Positions 46,118-60,744 of a stretch of DNA of 64,000 bases are shown here, piece after piece; positions within the stretch are counted from its first letter, which is position 1; every line of letters starts with the position of its first letter. The stretch is taken from the NCBI GenBank assembly GCA_963693285.1, contig OY848918.1:9799156-9863155 (forward strand), read 5' to 3'. This DNA comes from Xestospongia muta. Its lineage: Eukaryota > Porifera > Demospongiae > Haplosclerida > Petrosiidae. The position numbers were made by a program, and so were the translations under genes. A model generated the notes under the pieces. That model was not told the DNA's origin. It was given only the letters and a program-made list of their open reading frames with translations, and did no database searches.

Positions 46118-46505
46118 ATAGTCATATAATACTATCATAATATAGTGTGTGTACAATGGACCATTGAGTGCTGTGTTATATTGGCTCTTTATTGCATATT
46201 GCTCAATATAATACTATCATATATATAATGTGTGTACAATGGACCATTGAGTGCTGTGTTATATTGGCTCTTTATTGTATATTGCTCAATATAATACTAT
46301 CATATATATAGTGTGTGTACAATGGACCATTGAGTGCTGTGTTATATTGGCTCTTTATTGCATATTGCTCAATATAATACTATCATATATATAGTGTGTG
46401 TACAACGTACCATTGAGTGCTGTGTTATATTGGCTCTTTATTGCATATTGTTCAATATAATACTATCATATATATAATGTGTGTACAACTTACCATTGAG
46501 TGATT
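46118..46505. repeat. 83-bp CFAP91-derived satellite, about 4.6 units
   Basis: Units with ATAGTGTGTGTACAATGGACC; at the same junction as in other passes, but the preceding CFAP91 middle exons are gone. Confidence 0.88.
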
Positions 46506-46567
46506 ACTGTCATATAACACTGTCAGTCCAGCTGCTAATAGATGTCACCTGTTTAGGCGGCCTCTAA

Positions 46568-46569
<2 letters not shown>

Positions 46570-46626
<57 letters not shown>
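46570..46626. repeat. (GA)n microsatellite
   Basis: A second GA run lies at 46830-46863. Both are preceded by GGCCTCTAA(A/G)TATGAGAG, so the microsatellite and its edge were duplicated with about 200 bases of unrecognised sequence between. Confidence 0.92.
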
Positions 46627-46633
<7 letters not shown>

Positions 46634-46826
46634 ACAAAGTCATGAATAGAATAACACTAGAAATTTCATTACCAAACAATTATAACACAGTTTACCAGAA
46701 TGAAATCATTACCTCTACATATAATAATACTACTAAAACAATGATCAGACTTTACCATGTATGAAAAATAGACAATGTTATCTTCGTTAACCACACCCAC
46801 AACTTATAGTTTTGGGGGCCTCTAAG

Positions 46827-47486
<660 letters not shown>

Positions 47487-47918
47487 GGTACCAGGACAAT
47501 TGATGGTGGCATTTGAAGAAGATAAGCGTAGGAACCTAAACATGCCCAAAGATCTAACAAAAAGATGTGGAGGACCACAAGACTTCTCTCCAAGGATTCT
47601 CTAATAAAAGAAACAGGATTGTTTCAAGCTTGCCTGACTGGAGAAGGGATGAGAGAACAAGGTATCAGAATACACCATGTGTTTGTTTCTCCAGCATTAC
47701 GATGTATACAGCCATCTTGGAAGGAATGGGTGACTTCAATACTAAAATTTAAGTAGAACATGGCTTGTTTGAGTGGTTAGCTTGGTACCGAGGGAAGGTA
47801 CCTATGTTTATGCTTGCCGAAGACATGGTAAAGTTTGGTCTCAAAGTTAATCCAAATTATATATCAATGATTTCCATGAAGGATCTGGAATACACTCGGA
47901 ATTTTATAAACAACATTT
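47487..47918 (+). pseudogene. UBASH3: UBASH3 phosphatase fragment, extends into next exon
   Basis: LMVAFEEDKRRNLNMPKDL, frameshifted HGGPQD.S, LFQACLTGEGMREQGIRIHH, VFVSPALRCIQP with part of TANAILQ lost, then LFEWLAWYRGKVPMFMLAED, MVKFGLKVNPNYISMISMKD, LEYTRNFINN. It continues into SMKDL beyond the DPN end of the other pieces, which helps place the 17.1-kb copy's downstream segment. The end is fused to the CFAP91 terminal exon (NNISSDL). Confidence 0.78.
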
Positions 47919-50098
<2,180 letters not shown>

Positions 50099-50430
50099 AT
50101 AATACTATCATATATATATAGTGTGTGTACAATGGACCATTGAGTGCTGTGTTATATTGGCTCTTTATTGTATATTGCTCAATATAATACTATCATATAT
50201 ATAGTGTGTGTACAATGTACCATTGAGTGCTGTGTTATATTGGCTCTTTATTGCATATTGTTCAATATAATACTATCGTATATATAGTATGTGTACAATG
50301 TACCATTTAGTGCTGTGTTATATTGTCTCTTTATCACATATAGCCAATATAATACTATCGTATCTATAGTGTGAGTACAATGTACCATTGAGTGTTGTGT
50401 TATATTGGCTCTTTATTGCATATTGCTCTG
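50099..50430. repeat. 83-bp CFAP91-derived satellite, about 4 units
   Basis: The unit nearest 50430 is continuous with the exon DASSEQYAIKSQYNTTLN, showing directly that the exon end is the satellite's source. Confidence 0.9.
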
Positions 50431-50715
50431 AGCTAGCATCCAAGTAGATACCAATACGTGTCATAAGAGCATAGACTTGAGAATCAAAGTTAGTATACTC
50501 ATTGATAATGTTTCTTTTCTTTTGTCTTCCTTCAACATGGTGGCTCTGTTCTATTAGTCTACGTATGGCTATAGTGAAGTGGAGGTAGTGTAAAACATGA
50601 TCATTGTGATAGAGACTGTTGTGATAGTGTGATCGTTGTCAGGGTGTCTCTACTTTTTATATGTTCACTCCTAACTTGTCTAATTTGTCGCTCTTAATCT
50701 TTGTTTCTAAGAATC
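50380..50715 (-). pseudogene. CFAP91: CFAP91 middle exons, pass A
   Basis: First exon about 50650-50715 (LRNKD then TAA instead of LRNKEKERQ). Second exon (about 50388-50575): RLIEQSHHVEGRQKKRNIIN, EYTNFDSQVYALMTRIGIYL, DASSEQYAIKSQYNTTLN then gtacat. It is the clearest view of the full second exon. Confidence 0.8.
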
Positions 50716-50860
50716 CTAAAATATTGTACATAATTATCATTATGTTAATCAGTTTATTGGTATTAAAATTGTTATTAACATCAAAATTTTTTTCACAAAA
50801 TCAAAGGTGTATCAAAATTAATGCATGCAATGTTATTGATCACAACATGAGACTTTTCCT

Positions 50861-52183
50861 TTATTTAACATAGATCTCATAATGGCCTACAGGACAATCT
50901 TCATCAGATGTACCTTCATCAAGACAGATCCTCATCTCTATATAGTCAGTAGTGGAGTAATTGAATTTCTTATAAAACCAAGGTATACCAGTACATTGAC
51001 AACAGGTAGTTTCTATACTACCACATTGATGACCATCCCACAGAGGATCATTGGTATAGAATTTACCTACAACAGGAAGATTTGGACTTCCAGACTCACA
51101 ATAATAGTCACTACCAACAAATGATGGTGGAGTTTGAGGTTGTTTACTACCACATGGACAAAGACTATAATGATAGTTATCAGTTGTACCACAAATAAAA
51201 GTCCAAATATGCCTACGAGGACTACCATGAGTTAAACTGATACCGTTAGTGTAATGAGAGTTAATACTGCTGGTGGTGTGATGTGCTCCATCTGTGTGAC
51301 CAACTTGATATCCAATAACTTTACCACAAACTTGAGAGTATTCAATATTACCTGATGGAAATGTTATTCCTGCACAGCTACCTCCACTACTAACTGGTCG
51401 ACCACATGCTCGAACACCATTTTCACTATACAGTCTAAATACATCAGGACATTTATCACTGCTATCTGTCATGTTAAGGTAAGCTACCCTCATCCAACCT
51501 CCTCCGGAGTTACACAACTCCTCCATATAACAGTACACATGACGAGCATGTCCATGACTATCAGCTATAATGTAATAGTCTGAAGGACTGCTTGGCCATT
51601 TACTTTTGATCTCCTCACATGAGTGAAGTAAAGAAGAAGGTGTATACTCATCACTATCATCATCTAGTTTATCATCAATAGATGTCAAAGTACTGTGAGT
51701 TATATTGCCATGTCTTAATAACAGGTCAGTGTTTGACTTGATACTCTTAATGTTTGAAGAAAGACTATTGACTTGTCTCTGTAGTAAAGTTATATCTGAA
51801 GGTAGTCCTTGTAGGTGGAACTCTATAGTGTCCAGTCTGCTAGTTAGATCTTGAATGGAGGTGTTCAGTAATAGCTCAATATGACTCAAGATAGCTAGTC
51901 CTTGTTGTTTGTCGGAAAGTGATCCTTTCTTATACTCACCTAGTAACTCTCTCAACAGAGACAGCTGAAGGAGACTTGTAACACCAGTAAGAGACTCTCC
52001 AACATCAGAGGGATCTCTAGTTCCAACAAGTCCAAGTTGTTTGCTAATATTAGCTAGAGCCTGTTCAATAAATTTGAAAGAAGAGGTAGAAAGACATGTA
52101 TTAGAGCCATCATTACCACTGTTAGAGCTAGCAAAGACACTAGCAATAACAGCCAGGAAAGTTATAGCATAGAAATACACCAT
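50861..52183 (-). CDS. Secreted fibrinogen-like glycoprotein, stalk type B
   Basis: Intact single-exon gene of 440 residues. Signal peptide (MVYFYAITFLAVIASVFAS), helical stalk about 65-170, then the head from SCEEIKSKWPSSPSDYY at 188. Loop sequences SHYTNGISLTHGSPRRHIWT, FICGTTDNYHYSLCPCGSKQ, SPNLPVVGKFYTNDP resemble the pseudogenes at 58585 and 62670 more than the other type B genes, again pointing to head exchange across types. CCQCTG replaces CCQRTG, adding a Cys. TATA at 52229-52236; stop overlaps AATAAA. Lies in the CFAP91 intron of pass A. Confidence 0.83.
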   Translation of the reverse strand: MVYFYAITFLAVIASVFASSNSGNDGSNTCLSTSSFKFIEQALANISKQLGLVGTRDPSDVGESLTGVTSLLQLSLLRELLGEYKKGSLSDKQQGLAILSHIELLLNTSIQDLTSRLDTIEFHLQGLPSDITLLQRQVNSLSSNIKSIKSNTDLLLRHGNITHSTLTSIDDKLDDDSDEYTPSSLLHSCEEIKSKWPSSPSDYYIIADSHGHARHVYCYMEELCNSGGGWMRVAYLNMTDSSDKCPDVFRLYSENGVRACGRPVSSGGSCAGITFPSGNIEYSQVCGKVIGYQVGHTDGAHHTTSSINSHYTNGISLTHGSPRRHIWTFICGTTDNYHYSLCPCGSKQPQTPPSFVGSDYYCESGSPNLPVVGKFYTNDPLWDGHQCGSIETTCCQCTGIPWFYKKFNYSTTDYIEMRICLDEGTSDEDCPVGHYEIYVK

Positions 52184-52228
52184 TATAGAATGATTTCTGC
52201 AAATATAAATGTGAACACTATTTAGCCA

Positions 52229-52236
52229 TTTATATA
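52229..52236 (-). promoter_or_regulatory. TATA box of type B gene
   Basis: TATATAAA 46-53 bases before the ATG at 52183. Confidence 0.6.
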
Positions 52237-53061
52237 CTTTACTAAACCACAGAGATCAATCATCCTTAACCCATGAAAAGAACCTTTGTTCAATGATACT
52301 TGTAATCTCAAGGACTACCCATAGTTATTTTTGTCTTTAAAAATAACCACATATTCCTCTAAAAGGACACTTTAAAGATTACCCAGGGTTGTCCTTTCTC
52401 AGACATTGAAAAGAGAGGTTATACTACAATATCAACCATAACTGTCCTTTCTCAAGCTCTCAATGGACAAGAACTATCACAGGTTTTATTCTTAAAGATA
52501 AAAATAACTCCAAAGTCAACTATAGCTAGATAGATCAGTCCTCTTGACCTCCTACATTGCTAACTCTACATAATACAACTATATTGTATATACTGTAAAG
52601 GAAATCTATTTTTACAGTACATATCATACTGATACATAAGTTAATACCATTCTATACAGTATAAATTAATAGACCTATATGATATTCCATTCATCTCATA
52701 CTAGCTTATAGACAAATTTGCTTACATTCAAATGCAATAAATGACAGCACAAGAACAAAGGAGGAACACCAGTACATTGCTATCATGTTTATGAGTGTTC
52801 CACAACAATAGAATTTACCAGGAATTTGGTTTCACAGTATAGTAATTACCAATAACCTGTATGTTTGGAAATTACTAATGGGTAGGAATTAATTCTCGTG
52901 ATTATTTCTAAGACAACAACAAAAGCTCAAAAGGTTAAACTAAGAAAAATGATCTAATACCATTTAATAGACTAATTCATATTTCATTAAAGAAAACTAA
53001 AATTGTATGCATTGACAAATTACAGAGAGTCACTCATTGTTGTATGTACATCTCTTCTAAA
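52237..53061 (-). other. Type B 5' flank, no gene
   Basis: Near-copy of 40129-40951 and partly of 22219-22740. Confidence 0.55.
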
Positions 53062-54095
53062 CTACTTAACATAGATCTCATATTGACCTACAGGATAAAC
53101 TTCATCAAATGTCTCATGGTCAAATATAGTTACTTGTGGAGTAGCTGAATTTTTTATAAAACCAAGGTATACTAGTACATTGACAACAGGCAGTTTCTAT
53201 ACTACCACATTGATGACCATCCCACAGAGGATCATTGGTGTAGAGTTTACTAACTACTGGTCGTGATATTGGACATCCTGACTCACAGTAATAATCATTA
53301 CCAACAAATGATGGTGGGTTTTGGAATCTATACTACCATATGGATAATAACTCTCTTTATATTTTTCTTGTGCACCTACAATAAAAGTCCAAATATGACT
53401 ATGAGGGCTACCATGAATTAATATAATGCCATTAACATAGTTTCAACCAATGCTTTTATTATTGCTATAATATGCTCCATCTGGCCAGCCAACTTGATAT
53501 TAGAGAATCATTGGTATAGAATTTACTAACTACTGGTCATAATATTGGACATCCTGACTCACAGTAATAATCATTACCAACAAATGATGGTGGGTTTTGG
53601 AATCTATACTACCATATGAACAATAACTCTCTTTATATTTTTCTTGTGCACCTACAATAAAAGTTCAAATATGACTATGAGGGCTACCATGAATTAATAG
53701 AATGCAATTAACATAATTTCAACCAATGCTTTTATTATTGTTATAATATACTCCATCTGGCCAGCCGACTTGATATTCAATAATTTTAACACACACTTGA
53801 GAGTACTCGATGTTCCCTGATGGAAAAATTATTCCTACACAGCTATCTCACTACTAACTGTTCAAATCCATGCTTGAACACCATTTCACTATACAATCTA
53901 AATTCATCAGAACTTTTCTCACTGCTATCTGTCATGTTAAGTTAACCTACCCTTATTCTACCTCCTCCAGAGCTGCACAACATTTGCATGTGGTAATATG
54001 TCTGACAAACATGGCCCTGACTATCAACTAACATGTAATAGTCTGAAAGACAGTCATGATATTTCTTACAGCATAGATATATATCATTTTAGAGT
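53062..54095 (-). pseudogene. Fibrinogen-like gene relic with internal 286-bp duplication
   Basis: Runs from a decayed start (MIYIYAV, about 54090) through DYYMLVDSQGHV, AYLNMTDSSEK, NIEYSQVCVKIIEYQVGWPD, HGSPHSHIWTFIVGAQEKYK, NDYYCESGCP, DPLWDGHQCGSIETACCQ and PWFYKKF to YEIYVK and TAG at 53062. The segment 53226-53511 is directly repeated at 53512-53780, so part of the head (PNPPSFVGNDYYCESG region) occurs twice. Many stops and frame breaks. Confidence 0.75.
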
Positions 54096-55428
54096 GCTGT
54101 CTTGATTTGTGAATTATTAAAATTTAATTTTATATCCATTTTAAAACACAGAAGTTATCTCTAAAGTCAATATTCATTATTATGCAGAAATTACTTTTTT
54201 AATGAAGACTTTAACCATTGTTATCTTAAGGACTATCCATTATTCTCCTTTCTCAACCTTAAACAAGTAAGTTCAAATGCAAGAACTATCCCAATGATAA
54301 TCTCACAAAAAGGACATATCAAGACCTACACATAGATAAGATAACCCTTTGAGAAATGTCACTCTAAGGACTACATATAGATAAGATAACCCTTTAAGAA
54401 GGATACACCATGAATTAACCACAGATAAGATAACCCTTTAAGAAAGGACACATTAAGGACTATACATAAATAAGATAACCCTTTAAGAAAGAACCCTCCA
54501 AGGACTACATGTACTTGTGGTCATATCTACTCAGGTCTTGAAAGATGATTTACTCCAATATCAACTATAGCTGTCCTTTCTCAAACTCTCAATACACAAG
54601 AACTATCTATATCAATAACAATGGTTCAAAGACTAAGACAATTCTAATATAAACTATGACTGATAAAACAAATCCTCTTGATCTACTAGTAGCCATTGAT
54701 TAATATTACTTTATACTACATACTGTAACTAGTCTTGTCAGTCTGGTTTAGAGAAATTACAAATAAAGGAAGATGTGAACTACCACAAGGACTCCAACTA
54801 ACAATGGAACACTAATACCATCACAAAATGTTAAATACATGTTAGTAAGGATCACTCTATGATGTAGTAATTACTGTATCTTATATAATGTACAACCATA
54901 ATTACCCAACCACTATAAATGAAATGTACATAGAACACTTGGAGTGCCTGGAATTAGGATATATAGATGAAATTGGAGTAAACAAATAAAACATGTACTT
55001 ATAAGTATGTGAGAGAATATCAGTGGCTAGAGTTTAATTAGAAGTTGGTATAGCTATACACAAAATTGAAGTGTGTTTCCCAATGCAGAAACCATTTCTT
55101 GACTAATAAACTATACTCCAATATCAATAATAACTCTCCATATCAACCTTTGAACAAAACCACAAGGAGTATTCTAATATCAACTATACCTGTCTTTTCT
55201 TAATGCTTTGAAAAGACAATAATTTCTCCAATATCAATCAAGGTTCACCTCTTAGCCAATGAAAAGATAAGCAATACCTCAAGTAGTACTCTAATAACAG
55301 CTGTGGCTGTTGATTGGATGATAAATACCTCCCCCATAAAGGTTGTATCATGTTACAATGATATATCAGTGTATTGCACTATGTACACATATATTATTTA
55401 TGATATTAATATTACATTTTCACTTATC
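54096..55428 (-). other. Type C-like 5' flank, no gene
   Basis: Parallel to 41246-42470; contains the same tandem TAAGATAACCCTTTAAG block (54320-54500). Confidence 0.55.
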
Positions 55429-56155
55429 ACAAATGTTCCAGTCTCTTATCATTCAATGCTTGATAGCAAGCCTCTCTCCGTTGAAGTGATTTCTCAAATA
55501 ATTCCATTCTCTCTTATTGTATAGCAGAGATCTCCTTCTCACGATAACTCCACTCTAGACATTCCTCTGTTCCTCTATCATATGTCTAAAATAATAAATA
55601 GATGTTAGATCCATACACAGAATGAATGGTTGAGTGGATGGATGGATGAATGGCCGGGTAAATGGATGGATGAATGTACAATTGGGATCAATAAATGAAT
55701 ACATGGAAGAATAGATAGACAAATGAATGGATGGTTAAATGAATGGATGGTTAAATAGAATGATTGAATACATAGATAAATGAATGGATGGCCAGTTCAT
55801 ATTGTATTTACTTTCTCTTATCAATCTATGATATGTCATCCAGTGATGGCTCGAGTTCTCTCTATCACTTCTACCTGAGCTAGACCAGCAGGTAAGCCAC
55901 ACTCTACAAGTATAACACTTAGAACCAGTTACAAACTCACTAACTAGTACTCACCATAACACAATGTTGCTAATGTAAGTAGTTCAGGCTGTGAACCAGT
56001 TCGAACTACATATTGTGGTGAGTAAGGATCTGTCTGTGTCTCACTGTCTCTATAATCTGTTTGTACATAGACAGTTCTAGTCAATGGAGCAGCTAGAGAC
56101 AGTTCAGTAGATTGTTTATCCATCAGAGGTTCTAGACTATATGGGGGAGGGGGAA
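55429..56155 (-). pseudogene. CFAP91: CFAP91 N-terminal exons, pass A
   Basis: Exon 1 about 55956-56155 ([36 protein letters not shown]), exon 2 about 55812-55905 with a deletion of the RAWEATLP part, exon 3 about 55429-55590 with a stop and a donor changed from GT to AT. Its upstream edge is 15 or so codons shorter than in sister passes (the LLHP segment is deleted). Confidence 0.78.
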
Positions 56156-56505
56156 GATCATCATAGGAACCTAAACATGCCCAAAGATTTACAAAAAAGA
56201 CATGGAGGACCACAAGAGTTCTCCAAGGATTTTCCGATAACTGGAACAGGATTGTTTCAAGTTTGCTTGACTGGAGAAGGGATGAGAGAACAAGATATCA
56301 GAATACACCATGTGTTTGCTTCTCCAGTGTTACGATGTATACAGACAGGTAATGCCATCTTGCAAGGAATGGGTGACTTCAATACTAAATTAAAGTAGAA
56401 CACGACTTGTTTGAATGATTAGCTTGGTGCTGAGGGGAGGTATCTATGTTTATGCTTGCCAAAAATATGGTAAAGTTTGGTCTCCAAGTTGATCCAAATT
56501 AAGTT
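56156..56505 (+). pseudogene. UBASH3: UBASH3 phosphatase fragment
   Basis: DHHRNLNMPKDLQKRHGGPQ, EFSKDFPITGTGLFQVCLTG, MREQDIRIHHVFASPVLRCI, QTGNAILQGMGDFNTKLK; a one-base loss (CTAAATTAAAG) shifts the frame and the FEW segment is changed. Shares the WC-TGA change with 35561 and 43197. Confidence 0.78.
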
Positions 56506-56825
56506 GTTTGCAATAGAACTTTGTAATAATTATTCTCATGTCGTGAATGCTAATTACAGGGGTTTTATTTGTTTAAAATTAATTACAATAATATGCTGTG
56601 CATATTATCATCTTTATTTTGTTCTAAATAGTAGCTTGTTTATTGTAATTATTATTGATTTTTGTTTTAATGTTCTTTTAAGTCTCTTTTATTTCTCTCT
56701 TATGATCACTGTTATATTTTTTCAGGGATAATAATTATTGTTATACTACAATATAAGGCTATTATAAGTACCTGTACTATGCATAGTAATATACTCTAGT
56801 ATCATAATATGTTAATACAACATTT
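56506..56825 (+). other. UBASH3 3' flank
   Basis: As at 8111-8445; no gene. Confidence 0.5.
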
Positions 56826-57964
56826 CTAGTGATCTTGTTGGTTGGTGGTTTCACTGCTTTGCCCCTCTTCACTAATAGTAGGAGTAGTAACTGTTTCCTT
56901 AGCTTGTCCTTCTTCTCCTAGTTGTTTATGGATAATACGATGAGCTGCTAATAAATGTTTCCTCTGACTGTGTTTGACTAGAGACATGATCAATGGAGTC
57001 CAGATATTTTTATCTATTGGTTACTTACCTTTCTCTCTGATAGTCTGTTTTTTTACCTCAGGTAGCAAGAAATAGTAAACCATTTCAGCCACCATTTCTT
57101 GACTTTGGAGTTTATCTCGACTGCAAGTATAACATTATATTATATATCATCTATTCTCAGTACAGTAATATAAATAACTTATGTTTCTTCAAACTCAGCT
57201 GCTAGTTTGTTTATGACATTAGCTTGTTCATGTATCTCTTGTCTAGTCTATAATAAAGTGACTATTAATAAGTTATGATATATTGAAGATTTAATACCTG
57301 TTTGTCAGCTGTTTTCTCTACAGATTGTAGAATAATGTCCTCTAGATAAGTGTCAACAGTGCCTTGATGAACTCTTATCATCTGATGAAGAAGTAACATG
57401 GAAGAGTAATGAACATATGAATGTTAAGAGCCAATAAAAGTATATAGTAGGCATAATAAACTATGTGATCATTATATAGTAAATTATCTGATGTAGAGTG
57501 GTTTGTTTCTGATCCTCATCAGCTAAAAGATGAAAGAAATGACCTTATCAGAGTTATTACTGAGCTATTACAAAAGAAGTTCATTTCACTCTATTCATAA
57601 AATATTTAGTTATCTCTCTTACTTTGTAGTTTCTTTGTTTGTAAATCATTGTAGACTTGGTCCAATATTTTGCCAAGTTTAGCTTGTTTTCTAGCTTTGA
57701 CACCAATTGGTTTAGCTGATGAACTAGGAGGTTTAATTCTAGAAAGACAAAAGGTATATTAACAGCTAACACATTGATACTATGTTAATAAATAGTCTCT
57801 CAAACCACACAGCACAAGGAGCAACCAAACTCAACCTAGTGTCTGGTTAATACAAGAGACAAAACGTTTGTAATCAAAGGTAAAACTAGCATATAATATA
57901 TATAACGGAATATAACTCAAATCAGTCACTTTATGAGGCAGAGTAGCTTTATGATCCAATAGTC
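56826..57964 (-). pseudogene. CFAP91: CFAP91 C-terminal exons, pass Z (central exons deleted)
   Basis: Exons LLDHKATLPHKVTDL (to 57964; donor changed to TT), KPPSSSAKPIGVKARKQAKL (about 57624-57740) and a stub of DEDQK (about 57510) are followed directly by the intron preceding [18 protein letters not shown], so four exons including the IQ-like one are missing. The last four exons run to the stop at 56826. Confidence 0.78.
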
Positions 57965-57975
57965 CTATATAATAG

Positions 57976-58145
57976 TCAATATAATACTATCATATATATA
58001 GTATGTGTACAATATACCATTGAGTGCTGTGTTATATTGTCTCTTTATTGCATATTGCTCAATATAATACTATCATATATATATATATAGTGTGTGTACA
58101 ATGTACCATTGAGTGCTGTGTTATATTGGCTCTTAATTGTATATT
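57976..58145. repeat. 83-bp CFAP91-derived satellite, two units
   Basis: Usual position between the SEQY exon and the LLDH exon. Confidence 0.85.
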
Positions 58146-58149
58146 GCTA

Positions 58150-58436
58150 TGAGCTAGCATCCAAGTAGATACCAATACGTGTCATAGGAGCATTGACTTG
58201 AGAATCAAAGTTAGTATACTCATTGATAATGTTTCTTTTCTCTTGTCTTCTTTCAACATGGTGTCTCTGTTCTATTAATTTACGTATGGCTGTTGTGAAG
58301 TTGAGGTAGTGTAAAACATGATCATTGTGATAGAGACTGTTGTGATAGTGTGATTGTTGTCGGAGTGTCTCTACCTTTTATATGTTCACTCCTAACTTGT
58401 CTAATTTGTTGCTCTTTTTCTTTGTTTCTAAGACTA
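58150..58436 (-). pseudogene. CFAP91: CFAP91 middle exons, pass Z
   Basis: The KEKEQQIRQV-like exon and KLIEQRHHVERRQEKRNIIN, EYTNFDSQVNAPMTRIGIYL, DASS then TAG in place of SEQY. Confidence 0.72.
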
Positions 58437-58584
58437 CTAAAATATTGTACATAATTATCAGTATGTTAATCAGTTTATTGGTATCAAAATTTTTATTAAC
58501 ATCAAAAAAATTTTTTTCTCAAAATCAAAGGTGTATCAAAATTAATGTATGCAATGTTATTGATCACAACATGAGACTTTTCCA

Positions 58585-59819
58585 TTATTTAACATAGATC
58601 CCATAATGACCTACAGTACAATCTTCATCAGATGTACCTTCATTGAGACAGAGTCTCATCTCTATGTAGTCAGAAGTGGAGTAATTGAGTTTCTTATAAA
58701 ACCAAGGTATACCAGTACGTTGACAACAGGCAGTTTCTATACTACCACATTGATGACCATCCCACAGAGGATCATTGGTATAGAATTTACCTACAACAGG
58801 AAGATTTGGACTTCCAGACTCACAATAATAGTCACTACCAACAAATGATGGTGGAATTGCAGGATATTTACTACCACATGGACAACGACTATAATGAAAG
58901 TTATCAGTTGTACCACAAATAAAAGTCCAAATATGCTTACGAGGACTACCATGAGTTAAACTGATACCATCAGTGTAATAAGAGTTAATACTGCTGGTGG
59001 TGTGATATGCTCCATCTGTGTGACCAACTTGATATCCAATAACTTTACCACATACTTGAGAGTACTCAATGTTCCTTGATGGAAATATTATTCCTACAGA
59101 GCTACCTCCACTACTAACTGGTCGACCACATGCTCGAACACCATTTTCATTATACAGTCTAAATTCATCAGGACAATTCTCACTGCTATCTGACATGTTA
59201 AGATAAGCTATCCTCATCCAACCTCCTGTGGAATTGCACAACTCCTTCATATAGCAGTACACATGATGAGCAATGCTGTGATTATCAGCTATAATGTAAT
59301 AGTCTGAAGGACAGTCTGGACATTTCTTTTTAACCTCCTCACACGAACGAGGAAGTAACAATGATGGAGGTGGACATTTCTCTGTAGTAGTGTTCTCATG
59401 AATATCTTTGAGAGTATTAATATCTTCTTTAATGTCTTTAATAACCTAGCCATATTTCTATTGAGATCATTGACAATCTCAAGAACCTTAATAATGCCTT
59501 CATTGTACAACCTTGTCTCTAACCTGGATATATTAGCAACAATAGTCTCAGTGAGTTCTTTGATCATTTTATTACATTTAGTTGGTGAGTTAGATAATAG
59601 TTGTTGTGATACAACAAGTTGTATGGGACTAGTTGGATTACTACCATCTTCACAAGGTGTACAGCTACTGCGAGAAGATCAAGTAAGGAGTTGATTAATA
59701 GCAGCAGTCAGGTTAGCTATGGCATCATCTAAACTACTATCATCATCAGAATGACTTAATGGATTAGACATACCAGTAATAACTAGTATGACTACCAGTA
59801 AAGATAGAACGGAAGTCAT
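58585..59819 (-). pseudogene. Fibrinogen-like glycoprotein, type A, broken
   Basis: Start MTSVLSLLVVILVITG at 59819, end YGIYVK at 58585 with TAA/AATAAT-like overlap. Lesions: CGA to TGA after NQLLT (about 59688) and a 10-base deletion in the stalk (about 59440, RLEGN segment). The head from SCEEVKKKCPDCPSDYY is open for 258 codons. Loops ICGTTDNFHYSRCPCGSKYP and SPNLPVVGKFY resemble the type B gene at 50861. Confidence 0.8.
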
Positions 59820-60744
59820 TGTAACTTGTACTGTTCTACTCTTGTTGTTTGGTAGACTGTCTACCTTATATATACTCATTGAGATAGTGAGATAACCAAA
59901 TCGTCTAAAATTGAATAACACCTGGAGGGATTGACTTTTAGCAAAAGTAACCTCCTTCATAACATAAAGGATACCACAAGGACTACCTAATATCAACCAC
60001 GACTATCATTTCTCAGCATTAAAAAGATAATCTCCACCTCAAGGACTACCCTAATAAAAGCTATGATAAAATATATCAGTCCTCTTGTTGACAGCTGTAG
60101 ATCACAACAGTCCTCAGTGGTAATAAACAGCAACTGTACTAACAGTTAGAGAAATATCACAGTAAAGAGTGTCCTCCCATTACCACTCAAGTTATAAACA
60201 CTACTTTATGATATATTATGTAACACTGGACTCTTCTTCACTAGTTTAAGTCCACAATCATTTAATGAAAAGTCTATATAACCTATAATTAGTCATACTA
60301 ATAGTTGTCTAGAGATAGATATACATGTTTGCCTTATAATTTGATATGTACTGTTAAAAAATCTAGATCTTTCTTAATATCAAATATATTATATACATGC
60401 TCCACTGAAATAATGAGATAACCATAGCATCAAAAAATGAATAACACTTGGAGGGGGTTACCTCCTTTCAAATAATAAGGGATATTGCAAAGATTACCTA
60501 ATATCGACTATGATTCTCTTTCCTTAGCACCAAAAAATTACTTCTATTTCAAAAATTATGCTATTATAAACTCTTTAGTTGTGTATTTAAAACAAATATA
60601 AGAGGTTAGCTCCTATTTGGTCAATTACTAAATGTACCATCATTAAGTTATTATCTAATTCTAATACAATAATAAAAGTTGACATTTGGGAGTTGACATT
60701 TTGAGAAGTTAACATTTTGAGATATGATATGTGCAATATTACAT
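59820..60744 (-). other. Type A 5' flank, duplicated once
   Basis: The flank landmark occurs at about 59912 and, diverged, at 60438. No gene. Confidence 0.6.

Noticed and set aside
46570..46764. Open frame starting with alternating Arg-Glu
   Set aside because: It is the translation of the GA microsatellite plus unrelated flank.
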